A stretch of DNA of 64,000 bases from Cedecea selenatireducens (GCF_042138895.1 NZ_JBHIKW010000007.1:195396-259395), one strand, 5' to 3'. Positions 1 through 8,288 are shown, numbered from the stretch's first letter. Translations and numbers: made by a program. Notes: generated by a model from the letters alone, not told the origin.

Positions 1-1744
1 AGAACGTGCCATCACGCTGGAAAGCGCGGGCGGCACGCTGGATACCCAGGCATTTAACACGACCATCAGCCAGGGCGTAACCGGCAGCGGCAGCCTGACC
101 AAACTGGGCAGCGGCGCGCTGACAATGGCCGGCGACAGCACCTACACAGGCACCACTACGCTGGCGGAAGGGAGCCTGGATGTCACGGGAACTCTGGTCA
201 GCGACGTGACGGCCAGGAGCCTGACCGAGCTTTCCGGGACCGGCAGCATAGGCGCAGCCACGCTGGAAACCGGCAGCAGCTTAACCGTTGGCAGCCCGCT
301 GCAGAACAACGATGCTGCAGCCAGCTTTACCGTGAACGGCGCTCTGAATAACAGCGGCACCGTTAATCTTTCCCGGAACGCTAACATTGCCGGCAACCGT
401 CTTAATGTTAGCGGTGATTATATCGGCGGGGCCAACAGCCAGCTGAACGTTAACACCGTGCTGGGGGACGACAGTTCGTTGACCGACAAACTGGTTATCC
501 ATGGTGGCACTTCTGGTTCAACCGTTCTGACTGTCAATAACGTTGGCGGCCAGGGGGCGCAAACCGAGCAGGGCATTGAAGTGGTGACCGTTGACGGGAA
601 CTCCGCGGCGGGCGCGTTTACCCAGTCCGGGCGTATCGTTGCCGGGGCATGGGACTACAGCCTGGTGCAGAAGGGGCAGAACTGGTACCTGACCTCTATG
701 AGCAACCTGCCTCCGGAGCCGCCGGTTATCCCGGTTACCCCGATTATGCCAACGCAGCCAGATCCTGTACGGGTTTATCGCCCTGAGGTCGGCAGCTACC
801 TGGTGAATCTGGCGGCGGCAAATACGCTGTTTAACCTGACGCTGGACGATCGTGAAGGGGCCACCGAATACCGTGCTCCACTGGACGAGCACGGTCTGAC
901 CCGCAGCACTTTCTGGCTGCGTCAGGAGGGCGGGCAAAACCGCTTCCATACCGGGGAAGGCCAGATAAGCTCCAGCGCTAACCGCTATGTTGCACAGATG
1001 GGGAACGAATTCTTACACGGCACCAGCAATCAGACCGACCGCTGGGGCGCTGGCCTGATGGCCGGTTACGGTAACGTTAGCGGCAACTCACGTTCGAATC
1101 TGACCGGCTATCGCTCTGAGTCAGAGATGGACGGCTACAGCGTCGGCGCATACGGTACCTGGTATCAGAACGCCATCTCCCGCGAAGGCGTCTATGTCGA
1201 TGGCTGGGTGATGTACAACTGGTTTAACAACCGAGTAAGCAGTGACGATTTGCCGAACGAAGACTACAAGAGCCGGGGCTTCACCGCGTCGCTGGAAAGT
1301 GGCTATAACATGCTGCTTAGCGAAAGCGAGCGCCAGGCAGTTTATCTTGAACCTCAGGCGCAGCTGACCTGGATGGGCGTACACAGCCCTGATCACACCG
1401 AGGTTAACGGCACTCGCATTCAGGACAGCGGGCAGGGCAACCTGCAGTCTCGTCTGGGCGTGCGGCTGTACCTGCGTGGTCACAGGAAAGAGGACGACGG
1501 CAAAGGGCGTGAATTCAAACCTTATGTCGAGGCTGACTGGCTGCATAACAGCAAAAACTTTGGTGTGAAAATGGGGGATACGCAGCTCAATGAAGAGGGG
1601 GCCCGCAACATCGGCCAGCTCAAGCTTGGCGTGCAGGGGCAGATTTCCCATGACCTCAATATGTGGGGCGGCGTCGCGCAGCAAATTGGCGATAAAGGCT
1701 ACCATGACACGTCAGCAATGATTGGCGTGAAATACGGGTTCTGA
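1..1744 (+). CDS. Autotransporter, 3' part (passenger end plus beta-barrel)
   Basis: The reading frame is open from base 2, so the gene starts before the window; the internal ATG at 125 is not a start. The first ~200 codons carry Gly/Ser/Thr-rich repeats of the kind GSLTKLGSGALTMAG, typical of the beta-helical passenger of type V autotransporters. A Pro-rich linker (about 710-770) leads to the autotransporter beta-domain (about 800-1744), which has alternating aromatic strands such as WAGVRLYLR-like segments and ends in Phe (VKYGF), the usual outer-membrane barrel ending. The barrel would insert in the outer membrane and export the passenger to the surface. What the passenger binds cannot be said without its 5' part. 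A strong terminator follows. Confidence 0.9.
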   Translation, partial: ERAITLESAGGTLDTQAFNTTISQGVTGSGSLTKLGSGALTMAGDSTYTGTTTLAEGSLDVTGTLVSDVTARSLTELSGTGSIGAATLETGSSLTVGSPLQNNDAAASFTVNGALNNSGTVNLSRNANIAGNRLNVSGDYIGGANSQLNVNTVLGDDSSLTDKLVIHGGTSGSTVLTVNNVGGQGAQTEQGIEVVTVDGNSAAGAFTQSGRIVAGAWDYSLVQKGQNWYLTSMSNLPPEPPVIPVTPIMPTQPDPVRVYRPEVGSYLVNLAAANTLFNLTLDDREGATEYRAPLDEHGLTRSTFWLRQEGGQNRFHTGEGQISSSANRYVAQMGNEFLHGTSNQTDRWGAGLMAGYGNVSGNSRSNLTGYRSESEMDGYSVGAYGTWYQNAISREGVYVDGWVMYNWFNNRVSSDDLPNEDYKSRGFTASLESGYNMLLSESERQAVYLEPQAQLTWMGVHSPDHTEVNGTRIQDSGQGNLQSRLGVRLYLRGHRKEDDGKGREFKPYVEADWLHNSKNFGVKMGDTQLNEEGARNIGQLKLGVQGQISHDLNMWGGVAQQIGDKGYHDTSAMIGVKYGF

Positions 1745-1782
1745 TAAACCGCATAAACCGGCCGTGAAGTTTGCGGCCACTC

Positions 1783-1810
1783 AAACGCCGCCACTGTGCG
1801 GCGTTTTTTT
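1783..1810 (+). terminator. Rho-independent terminator of the autotransporter gene
   Basis: A 9-bp stem (AAACGCCGC / GCGGCGTTT) with a 6-nt loop is followed by a T run. It lies between the autotransporter stop and the convergent AraC gene. Confidence 0.85.
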
Positions 1811-1814
1811 ATTC

Positions 1815-2741
1815 TCAACTTACCGTGTTGCGGGCGGCGTTACGCCATGCTTTGGGCGACAGCCCGGTTTCGCGCTTAAAGGCGTTGCTAAAGGCGCTTT
1901 CGGAGGTGTAACCGAGGGACTGGGCCACCATGGCAATTTGGTCTGCCTGCTCGCGCAACGCTTTCTCCGCCAGCCGCATACGCCACTGGGTCAGATAAGC
2001 CACGGGCGTAATACCCGATACGTTACGGAAATACTCTGCAAATGTGGTGCGCGACATGGCGCAGGCTTTGGCGAGATCTTCCAGACGCCAGTTCCGAGCC
2101 GGGTTGGCGTGGATAAGCTGCAGCGCCGGGGCAAGGCGGGCATCTCCCAGTGCGCGCAGTAAACCTGCCGGAAGCGAACTGCTGGTTTGCAAATGGGCAC
2201 GCAGGATCTGAATAAACAGCAGCTGCGAGAGCTGCGCGGAGGCGAGCTGGGTGCCGGGCTGGGCCGTTTCTCTTTCGGCAATCAGCTGATCGAGCAGCCA
2301 GCGGAAAGACGCCGCCTGCGGGGATGCGGCCGGGATGTGAATCCACTGCGGCAGCACCTGCGTAAGCATTTGCCCGCGGTTGGGGTCCAGCAGGACGTGG
2401 CCGCCCATATACTCAAACTCTTTCCCTTCCCCCAGCGCGGCGTAGTTCCGCTCTCCGGCCTTAAAAACGCTCATGGCATCGACCGGCTTGATCTCCGGCG
2501 AGCTGGCGACAATAAACGCCCGCCTGGCATTCAGCAGGCCGACGTCGCCGGTGCAAAAATGGATCGGTTCCGGATGGCCTTCGAGCATCACCCAGCAGCT
2601 GCCTTTGACGATGGCGAAGAACTTGATTTTGTCCGGCGGGGGGAAGTGAAGCGCCCAGTCGCCGCCCGCGGTAAAGCCGCCGGTGACCAGCGACTCGGCG
2701 TCGGCAAACTTGAGGATTTCAGAAAACGGATCGGTGCGCAT
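1815..2741 (-). CDS. AraC-family transcriptional regulator with N-terminal cupin
   Basis: The 308-residue protein has an N-terminal cupin-like sensor region (AraC_binding_6/cupin_6 type, about residues 10-190) and a C-terminal double helix-turn-helix (about 205-300) with the AraC signature, e.g. LAKACAMSRTTFAEYF and VAQSLGYTSESAFSNAFK. I chose the ATG at 2741 because family members start MRTDPFS; an in-frame ATG 39 nt upstream (2780) is possible, and neither has a strong ribosome binding site. It is divergent from the reductase at 2862, which it probably controls (inference from arrangement only). The effector is unknown. Confidence 0.85.
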   Translation of the reverse strand: MRTDPFSEILKFADAESLVTGGFTAGGDWALHFPPPDKIKFFAIVKGSCWVMLEGHPEPIHFCTGDVGLLNARRAFIVASSPEIKPVDAMSVFKAGERNYAALGEGKEFEYMGGHVLLDPNRGQMLTQVLPQWIHIPAASPQAASFRWLLDQLIAERETAQPGTQLASAQLSQLLFIQILRAHLQTSSSLPAGLLRALGDARLAPALQLIHANPARNWRLEDLAKACAMSRTTFAEYFRNVSGITPVAYLTQWRMRLAEKALREQADQIAMVAQSLGYTSESAFSNAFKRETGLSPKAWRNAARNTVS

Positions 2742-2861
2742 TGCCGTACTATCACGCAAGTATAACGGACTTTCAAGCATTCAAAATCCAGAGGTCGGGC
2801 TTTATTCTGTGCAGCAAATGAACGCATTGTGCCTGGTTGCCAGGCCGCAGAGGACGAAAGC

Positions 2862-3893
2862 ATGACGCAAGACATCGTATTGGTTACCGGTGGCACCGGA
2901 TTTATCGCGCAACACTGCATTATCGCGCTGCTGGCGAAAGGCTATGAGGTTCGCACCACCGTGCGTTCCGCTGACCGCAAAGCAGAAGTGCTCAAAAACC
3001 TGAAAGAGGGCGGCTGCGAGCCGGGGGATCGTCTCTCCTTTTTCGTCGCTGATTTAATGGCGGATGAAGGCTGGGCAGATGCTATGGCCGGGTGTAGCTA
3101 TGTGATGCACGGCGCTTCCCCGACGCCTTCTGGCAACCACGCCACCGACGATGACTGGATCAAACCCGCGGTGGACGGCAACCTGCGAGTGCTCCGCGCC
3201 GCAAGCTTTGCGGGCGTTAAGCGCGTGGTGCTTACCTCTGCCTTCGGGGCCGTAGGCGTCGGGCACCCGGCAAGCCATCGCCGCCCGTTTGATGAAACGG
3301 ACTGGAGCGACGTCTCCGGTAAAGTCTGGCCATATCAGAAGTCGAAAACGATGGCTGAAAAAGCGGCATGGGCGTTTATCGAAAAAGAGGGGCGCGGGCT
3401 TGAGCTTTCGGCGGTGAACCCGGTGGCGGTGATGGGGCCGGTATTAGGGCCTGATTTTTCCCACTCCACGCGGCTGGTGAAAAACATGCTGGACGGGCAA
3501 AAGGGCAACCCGAACATCAACTCTTGCTTTGTGGACGTGCGCGACGTGGCCGATTTACACTGGCTGGCGATGACGCACCCTGCCGCCAACGGAGAGCGCT
3601 TCCTTGCCAGTTCCGGCCACAGTCTGCTGATGGTTGAGGTGGCGAAAATCCTGCGCAAACACCTCGGCGAAGCCGCCAGCAAAGTTTCTACCCTCGCGCT
3701 GCCCGACTGGATGGTGCGCCTGGCGGCGCACAAAAATCCGGGTATGAAAGGGTCGCTGACTCTGCTCGGGGTGGACATGAATGTGACCAACGCGAAAGCG
3801 GTAAACCTGCTCGGCTGGGCGCCGCGCTCCCCGGAGGAGGCTATTGTCGCCACCGCCGAAAGCTTTATTCGCCTGGGTTTACTGGAGAAATAA
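2862..3893 (+). CDS. NAD(P)-dependent epimerase/dihydroflavonol-reductase-like aldehyde reductase
   Basis: A 343-residue extended short-chain dehydrogenase/reductase. The N-terminus has the Rossmann motif TGGTGFIAQ (TGxxGxxG class, residues about 9-16), and a catalytic YxxxK occurs as PYQKSKTMAE with the upstream LTSAFGAVG strand carrying the Ser/Thr. This pattern fits the dihydroflavonol 4-reductase/cinnamoyl-CoA reductase group, whose bacterial members usually reduce aldehydes or ketones with NADPH. The start at 2862 has a GAGGA ribosome binding site about 7 nt upstream; a longer in-frame start at 2829 lacks one. It is divergent from the AraC gene. The natural substrate is not predictable. 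Confidence 0.85.
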   Translation: MTQDIVLVTGGTGFIAQHCIIALLAKGYEVRTTVRSADRKAEVLKNLKEGGCEPGDRLSFFVADLMADEGWADAMAGCSYVMHGASPTPSGNHATDDDWIKPAVDGNLRVLRAASFAGVKRVVLTSAFGAVGVGHPASHRRPFDETDWSDVSGKVWPYQKSKTMAEKAAWAFIEKEGRGLELSAVNPVAVMGPVLGPDFSHSTRLVKNMLDGQKGNPNINSCFVDVRDVADLHWLAMTHPAANGERFLASSGHSLLMVEVAKILRKHLGEAASKVSTLALPDWMVRLAAHKNPGMKGSLTLLGVDMNVTNAKAVNLLGWAPRSPEEAIVATAESFIRLGLLEK

Positions 3894-4008
3894 ACCCTGG
3901 CAGCGTGTGGCCTTCAGCCGTGGCCACGCTAAGGCTATCTGAAAGCGCCTGCCTCATCAGGGCTTCTCCGCCCTGCGTCGCCAGAATATCGCCCACGCTG
4001 CCGGGCAT
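3894..4008 (-). pseudogene. Possible ketopantoate-reductase C-terminal fragment (gene remnant)
   Basis: Read on the minus strand from about 4008, the spacer encodes PGSVGDILATQGGEALMRQ and then SDSLSVATAEGHTLPG. This resembles the helical C-terminal domain of ketopantoate reductase (PanE/ApbA) family proteins. A stop codon lies just upstream in frame and the frame ends inside the neighbouring reductase gene, so only some 40 codons of a larger gene would remain. The assignment rests on recalled family pattern and is weak. Confidence 0.3.
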
Positions 4009-4070
4009 CGGTCATTTCTGAAGATGTCTCGAGGATTTGAATCTGGTCAATTTACACACATGCCAAACGA

Positions 4071-4107
4071 AATTAACCTATTTGCATATTTTGCAAATAG
4101 GTTAATT
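4071..4107. promoter_or_regulatory. 16-bp perfect palindrome, likely mqsRA operator
   Basis: AATTAACCTATTTGCA (4071-4086) is repeated inverted at 4092-4107 with a 5-nt spacer, ending 3 bases before the mqsR-remnant start codon. MqsA of E. coli binds palindromes containing AACCT/AGGTT in its own promoter, and both half-elements occur here inside the arms. The spacing between them is wider than in E. coli, so MqsA binding is an inference. Confidence 0.6.
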
Positions 4108-4110
4108 TTC

Positions 4111-4185
4111 ATGGAGAAGAGAACGGCCCACACCCGTCTGAGTGTTATTCACTCTATAGTCAGAGCAAATACTAAGGAGTCCTGA
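4111..4185 (+). pseudogene. mqsR: mqsR toxin remnant (internal deletion, 24 codons left)
   Basis: ATG at 4111 opens a 24-codon frame starting MEKRTAHTRLSVIHSIVRAN, which matches the N-terminus of the MqsR mRNA interferase (MEKRTPHTRLS in E. coli). It then runs directly into TKES and a stop at 4183-4185. Intact MqsR is 98 residues, so about three quarters of the gene, including the catalytic core, is gone. The upstream palindrome and the antitoxin start two bases after the stop are both preserved, so the deletion is internal to the toxin gene. No toxin activity is expected. Confidence 0.8.
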
Positions 4186-4186
4186 T

Positions 4187-4588
4187 ATGAAATGCCCAGT
4201 GTGCGGTGGCAATCATGCCGTTCATGAAGCCCGTGATATTCATTATGAATACAAAGGCCATTCAAAGATGTTTCCAGGCCTGACCGGACTGCATTGTCAT
4301 GATTGCGGCGAAATTGTTTTCGCCGACGGGGAAGGTGAAGAGTATTTAGCCGGTATGCTGGCATTTAACCGTGAAGTGAACGCTCAGGAGGTCGACCCTG
4401 CTTTTATCGCGGCGGTGCGGAAGCGTTTAAAACTGAACCAGGCGCAGGCTGCGGAGTTTTTTGGCGGGGGCGCAAATGCCTTCAGCCGCTATGAAACCGG
4501 GCGTATTGTTCCGCCACGTCCATTAATCCTCTTATTTAAAGCCCAGGATAAACACCCTGAGCTTTTCGAAGAACTCAAAACAAGTTAA
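4187..4588 (+). CDS. mqsA: MqsA antitoxin / HTH regulator (orphan)
   Basis: The 133-residue protein matches MqsA over its full length. The N-terminal zinc-binding domain has two CxxC pairs (CPVC at residues 3-6 and CHDC further on). The C-terminal helix-turn-helix domain carries the conserved segment GGGANAFSRYETG, the Xre/MqsA DNA-reading region. In E. coli MqsA binds and neutralises MqsR and represses mqsRA and other promoters. Here the toxin partner is reduced to a remnant just upstream, so this copy may survive only as a transcriptional regulator. The start has an AAGGAG site. Its stop overlaps the stop of the convergent LysR gene. Confidence 0.9.
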   Translation: MKCPVCGGNHAVHEARDIHYEYKGHSKMFPGLTGLHCHDCGEIVFADGEGEEYLAGMLAFNREVNAQEVDPAFIAAVRKRLKLNQAQAAEFFGGGANAFSRYETGRIVPPRPLILLFKAQDKHPELFEELKTS

Positions 4589-5517
4589 ACGTTCTGCCAG
4601 TAGGGCGGTGAACCAAACTTCCCCATAAAGAAGTCGATGACGGTGCGGGTGTTGAGCGACGGAAAGCGGCCGCCGGGGTACAGCATATAGAGTGAATGAT
4701 CGGTGGCGCTGTAAGACGCGGTGTAATCCGTCATCAACGGAATCAGCCGTTGAGTCCGCAGCGAGTCGCTTATCTGCCAGTCCGGGAACAGCACGATACC
4801 CGCGCCGTCTTCCGCGGCTTTCACCAGCATCTCCGCATTGCCGGAAACGATTTTAGGCTCCGGCAGGAGCTGTAGCTTCTCTTCGCCCTTCGTAAAGTAC
4901 CAGCGCTGCAGCCCCATCAGGCCGCGGTAGGCCAACAGCCTGTGGCCGTGCAGGTCTTCCGGCGTTTGCGGCAAGCCGTAGCGTTCGAGGTAGGCCGGGC
5001 TGGCGACCAGATAAGCACGCTGCCGGGTAATGAAGCGCCCGTGAAGCGAGCTGTCCTGCACCGGGGCAATGCGCAGCAGCAGGTCCGTACCGTCCGCCAG
5101 CGGGTCGATGTAGTTATCGGTCAGGTTTAGCTCCAGCCGCAACGCCGGGTAGCGCTCGCTGAGTTCGGCAATCCACGGGGCAATGTGGCGCAGCCCGAAG
5201 GAGACCGGGGCGTTAAAGCGAAACACGCCGCCGGGCTGCTGGCGACGCTCGCCAATCTGGGTTTGCGCCTGCTCAAGCTGGCTGAGCATTTCCCGGAACG
5301 CGGCGGCGTAGATATTCCCCGCATCGGTGGCGGCCACCGCTCGTGTATTGCGGTAAAGCAACTGGGTCTCCAGAGACTGCTCGAGCTGAATCACGGTGCG
5401 CGAAACGGAAGAGGGGGACAGATTTTCCTGGCGGGCCACTTCGGAAAAACTGCCTTCGCTGATGACCGCCAGGAAGAGGCGTATCGAGCGGGCGTTTATC
5501 TGGCTAAGATCTTTCAT
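4585..5517 (-). CDS. LysR-family transcriptional regulator
   Basis: 310 residues. The winged helix-turn-helix is at about 8-65 (INARSIRLFLAVISEGSFSEVA, then LSPSSVSRTVIQLEQSLETQLL), followed by a LysR substrate-binding domain to the C-terminus. The ATG at 5517 places the HTH at the usual distance from the start; an upstream in-frame ATG at 5610 would add an atypical 31-residue tail running into the divergent promoter. It is divergent from the nitroreductase gene at 5640, which it probably regulates. The inducer is not known. Confidence 0.88.
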   Translation of the reverse strand: MKDLSQINARSIRLFLAVISEGSFSEVARQENLSPSSVSRTVIQLEQSLETQLLYRNTRAVAATDAGNIYAAAFREMLSQLEQAQTQIGERRQQPGGVFRFNAPVSFGLRHIAPWIAELSERYPALRLELNLTDNYIDPLADGTDLLLRIAPVQDSSLHGRFITRQRAYLVASPAYLERYGLPQTPEDLHGHRLLAYRGLMGLQRWYFTKGEEKLQLLPEPKIVSGNAEMLVKAAEDGAGIVLFPDWQISDSLRTQRLIPLMTDYTASYSATDHSLYMLYPGGRFPSLNTRTVIDFFMGKFGSPPYWQNV

Positions 5518-5639
5518 TTGTGCAGTTTCCGCAAAAGTCTTTAAGGGATTATACGGTTTTTCGCTATGCCCGGCAGCGCTAACATCCTCGGCAGCAAATC
5601 TTTCCGGCACATTGCCGGGTTATAAACAGAGAGGATGGT

Positions 5640-6320
5640 ATGAGCAATCAGGTTCTGGCTTTTGACGAGGCCGTGCGCCAGCGTTTTTCATCGCGAGCGT
5701 TTCTGTCTACGCCGCTGACCAACGAGCAGATTCAGGCCGTTTTGCAGGATGCGCAATATTCCCCGTCCAACTGCAATACGCAGCCGTGGAACGTGCATAT
5801 TGTCTCCGGCGCAACCAAAGACGCGCTGCAAAAGATGATGATTGAGAACGATACGGCGGGCAACGTCACGCCGGACTTCAGCTTCAGCTATGACGATTTT
5901 CACGGCGATTACTACGAGCGCAGCCAGCGCCAGGCGAAGGTTTATTATGATGCGCTAGGCATTGCCCGCGATGATAAAGAGAAACGCCGCGAAGCCTACC
6001 TGCGTAACTTCAACTTTTTCGGCGCGCCACACGTGGCCTTCCTGTTTATGCCGTCGTTTGGCGACAACGTGCGCGTGGCGTCAGATATCGGTATGTACGG
6101 CCAGAGCTTCCTGCTGTCTCTTGCGGCACGCGGTTTTGCCGGTATTCCGCAAACGCTGCTGGGCTTCCATGCTGACGCGACGCGTAAAATTCTGGGCGTG
6201 TCGGATGACTATCGCCTGCTGTTCGGCATCTCTTTTGGTTATGCCGACCCGGATGCACCTTCCGCTGGCGTACGCATGTGGCGTCAGAGCGTGGACGAAA
6301 GCGTAACGCTGCATAACTAG
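5640..6320 (+). CDS. Nitroreductase-family FMN oxidoreductase
   Basis: The 226-residue protein has the nitroreductase fold signature: an N-terminal RFSSRAF segment (FMN phosphate contact), SPSNCNTQPW (FMN/dimer contact) and a C-terminal GISFGYADPD glycine-rich segment. The family uses FMN and NAD(P)H to reduce nitro compounds, quinones or flavin-like substrates in the cytoplasm. The specific substrate is not predictable. The divergent LysR gene is the likely regulator. A bidirectional terminator separates it from the convergent gene at 6370. Confidence 0.88.
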   Translation: MSNQVLAFDEAVRQRFSSRAFLSTPLTNEQIQAVLQDAQYSPSNCNTQPWNVHIVSGATKDALQKMMIENDTAGNVTPDFSFSYDDFHGDYYERSQRQAKVYYDALGIARDDKEKRREAYLRNFNFFGAPHVAFLFMPSFGDNVRVASDIGMYGQSFLLSLAARGFAGIPQTLLGFHADATRKILGVSDDYRLLFGISFGYADPDAPSAGVRMWRQSVDESVTLHN

Positions 6321-6326
6321 CGGGCA

Positions 6327-6354
6327 TAAAAAAAGCCGCTTTCGCGGCTTTTTC
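6327..6354. terminator. Bidirectional terminator
   Basis: Stem AAGCCGC / GCGGCTT with a TTTC loop is flanked by A and T runs, between convergent genes ending at 6320 and 6370. Confidence 0.85.
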
Positions 6355-6369
6355 TTCAGAGAAGGCGAA

Positions 6370-6729
6370 TTATTCGCTGACTTTTTTCTTCAGGTCAGAA
6401 GCGCCTTCTTTGGTTTTATTCCACCCTTTTTCAGCGCCTTCTTTGGTTGCGTCCCAACCTTTCTCGGTGCCTTCTTTGGTTTTATGCCATGCCTTCTGGG
6501 AGCCTTCGCTTATCTTGCTGCCCGTGCTGTCGCTCTTCCCTTCGACGGCATGTTTAGACTTGAGCTTCAGCTCTTCGCCTTTGTTCTCTGCCTGGTGCAG
6601 TTTCTCTTTGGCGGTGTTAGCGCCTTCGTGCGCCGCGGCGACGGTGTCATCTGTTGCGTGTGTGGTGGTCGCGGCAAAAACAGGAGCAGCCAGCAGAATT
6701 GCAGATAAAGCGATGATCGTTTTTTTCAT
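6370..6729 (-). CDS. Small secreted protein with KTKEG/EKGW repeats (LEA-like), function unknown
   Basis: The 119-residue product starts with a signal peptide (MKKTIIALSAILLAAPVFA, cleavage expected after VFA). The mature part is highly charged, Lys/Glu/Gly-rich and free of Cys. It ends in a short imperfect repeat series: KAWHKTKEGTE, KGWDATKEGAE, KGWNKTKEGAS. Such amphipathic, probably disordered 11-mer repeats resemble late-embryogenesis-abundant stress proteins, so a periplasmic stress or desiccation role is possible but unproven. It stands alone as a transcription unit. Confidence 0.75.
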   Translation of the reverse strand: MKKTIIALSAILLAAPVFAATTTHATDDTVAAAHEGANTAKEKLHQAENKGEELKLKSKHAVEGKSDSTGSKISEGSQKAWHKTKEGTEKGWDATKEGAEKGWNKTKEGASDLKKKVSE

Positions 6730-6878
6730 AATATCCTCAACAAACGTTATCAGTCCTTATGACCGTGAATAAGCCTGGCACAGCGAAGCGGAAGTTGCCT
6801 TAGGTAATAATCCTAAATGAATCAGGACATTCACGGCTGGTGGATATATTTCTCTGAATAATCCACCAGGTTATGTGC

Positions 6879-7184
6879 CTATGGATGGCGGATGAAACGC
6901 CCTATCCGCTGTCTGAGCAGGCGATTCTCCTGGCGCAGGCGTTCGTTCTCCTCGAGCAGCGTGAGCGCCACGGCGATGCCCGGCCAGTCCAGCGCTAATT
7001 CTCGTCGTAACCGCAATGCCCGCTGCGCGACGTTGATCGCGTGGTCGTCAAACTGCCACGGTTTGACCTCAAAATCGTAAGGTTCGACGACGCCAAGCCC
7101 GACGATTTCATTGAGTTCCTCTGCCTGAATGCCGGTGTGCAGGCAGAACTCGGTGATGGTAAAAGTGACGGTGACGTTAGCCAT
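6879..7184 (-). CDS. cbpM: CbpM, modulator of the co-chaperone CbpA
   Basis: The 101-residue protein begins MANVTVTFTITEFCLHTG and ends with a heptad-like segment LRQENRLLRQRIGRF, matching CbpM of E. coli over its full length. It is a MerR-HTH-like fold protein that binds the J-domain of CbpA and blocks its stimulation of DnaK. The start at 7184 is used because its ATG overlaps the cbpA stop (TAATG, one shared base), which implies translational coupling. A Met codon 15 nt upstream is in frame but lies inside cbpA. Confidence 0.95.
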   Translation of the reverse strand: MANVTVTFTITEFCLHTGIQAEELNEIVGLGVVEPYDFEVKPWQFDDHAINVAQRALRLRRELALDWPGIAVALTLLEENERLRQENRLLRQRIGRFIRHP

Positions 7185-8104
7185 TATTTTTTCCCCCAAT
7201 CTTTGCGCGGATTGAACGCCGACTGGGCGTCTGCGAGCTGCTGCCAGAGCGCCGCAGCGTTTTCGTCTGGCTTAGGCGGCATCACGATTTTAATTACCGC
7301 GAACAGGTCGCCGGTATGCTGCTTACTGACCAGCCCTTTGCCCTTGATGCGCAGCTTCTGCCCGGCCTGGCTGCCCGCTGGAATGGTCATCAAAATGCTG
7401 TCTTTGAGCGTTGGAACCTCGACTTTGGCGCCCAGCGCGGCTTCCCACGGCGCCAGCGGCACCACAACTTCCAGATTGTGGCCGACAATGTCGAACAGCG
7501 GGTGCGGCGCGATGTGCATCACCAGCCACAGGTCACCGTTTGGCCCACCGTTTTCACCCGGCGTGCCCTGGCCTTTGAGCCGGATGCGCTGCCCGTCGCC
7601 GACGCCCGCCGGAATTTTCACGTTCAACGTTTTCGGGATTTCCCGCTCGACGATGCCAAAGACGTTGTAGACCGGCAGCTTGTAGCTGATGGTGCGGCTG
7701 TGCTCGGCCAGCGTTTCTTCGAGGAAGACCGCCACTTCAATCTCTACATCGTGGCCGCGTGCGGCGTGCGGCTGGCGAGACTGCCTGGCCTGCTGGCCGA
7801 ACATAGAAGAGAAGATATCTTCGAAGTCCTGGGCGTTGTAGCTCTGCTCGCCACCCTGGTGGAACTGCTGGTTAAACTGTGGGTCGTTGCGGTGCTGCCA
7901 CATCTGGTCGTATTCGGCGCGGCGCTGCTCGTCGCTCAGCACTTCCCAGGCTTCAGCCACTTCCTTAAAGCGGGCTTCTGCGTCGGGCTCTTTGCTGACA
8001 TCGGGGTGATATTTGCGCGCCAGGCGGCGGTAAGCGGTTTTGATGGTTTTGAGTTCGTCCGTCGGTTTCACGCCCATGATGGCGTAATAATCCTTTAATT
8101 CCAT
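7184..8104 (-). CDS. cbpA: CbpA, DnaJ-like co-chaperone and DNA-binding protein
   Basis: 306 residues, the E. coli length. A J-domain (about 1-70) carries the HPD motif in RKYHPDVSKE. A Gly/Phe/Gln-rich linker with FQQFHQGG-like sequence follows, then two beta-rich client-binding domains (about 120-300). There is no zinc-finger domain, which separates it from DnaJ. It stimulates DnaK and binds curved DNA in starved cells. The ATG at 8104 gives the canonical MELKDYYAIMGV start. It is the first gene of cbpAM. Confidence 0.96.
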   Translation of the reverse strand: MELKDYYAIMGVKPTDELKTIKTAYRRLARKYHPDVSKEPDAEARFKEVAEAWEVLSDEQRRAEYDQMWQHRNDPQFNQQFHQGGEQSYNAQDFEDIFSSMFGQQARQSRQPHAARGHDVEIEVAVFLEETLAEHSRTISYKLPVYNVFGIVEREIPKTLNVKIPAGVGDGQRIRLKGQGTPGENGGPNGDLWLVMHIAPHPLFDIVGHNLEVVVPLAPWEAALGAKVEVPTLKDSILMTIPAGSQAGQKLRIKGKGLVSKQHTGDLFAVIKIVMPPKPDENAAALWQQLADAQSAFNPRKDWGKK

Positions 8105-8288
8105 ATCGTTATCTCGCATAAATCGGTGCATGCAGAACAGAACGTGCGGAAAGTGTCGCCAATAAGTATAGGCCCGTTAGGGGACGGTGGGGCGGTGATA
8201 ACGGGATTTTTAGGTGCGACTATCTGGCAGGATTTGAGGACGGTCGAGATTAGTTGTTGAAAATTTGCGCCAATGAGCATATCGTCAT

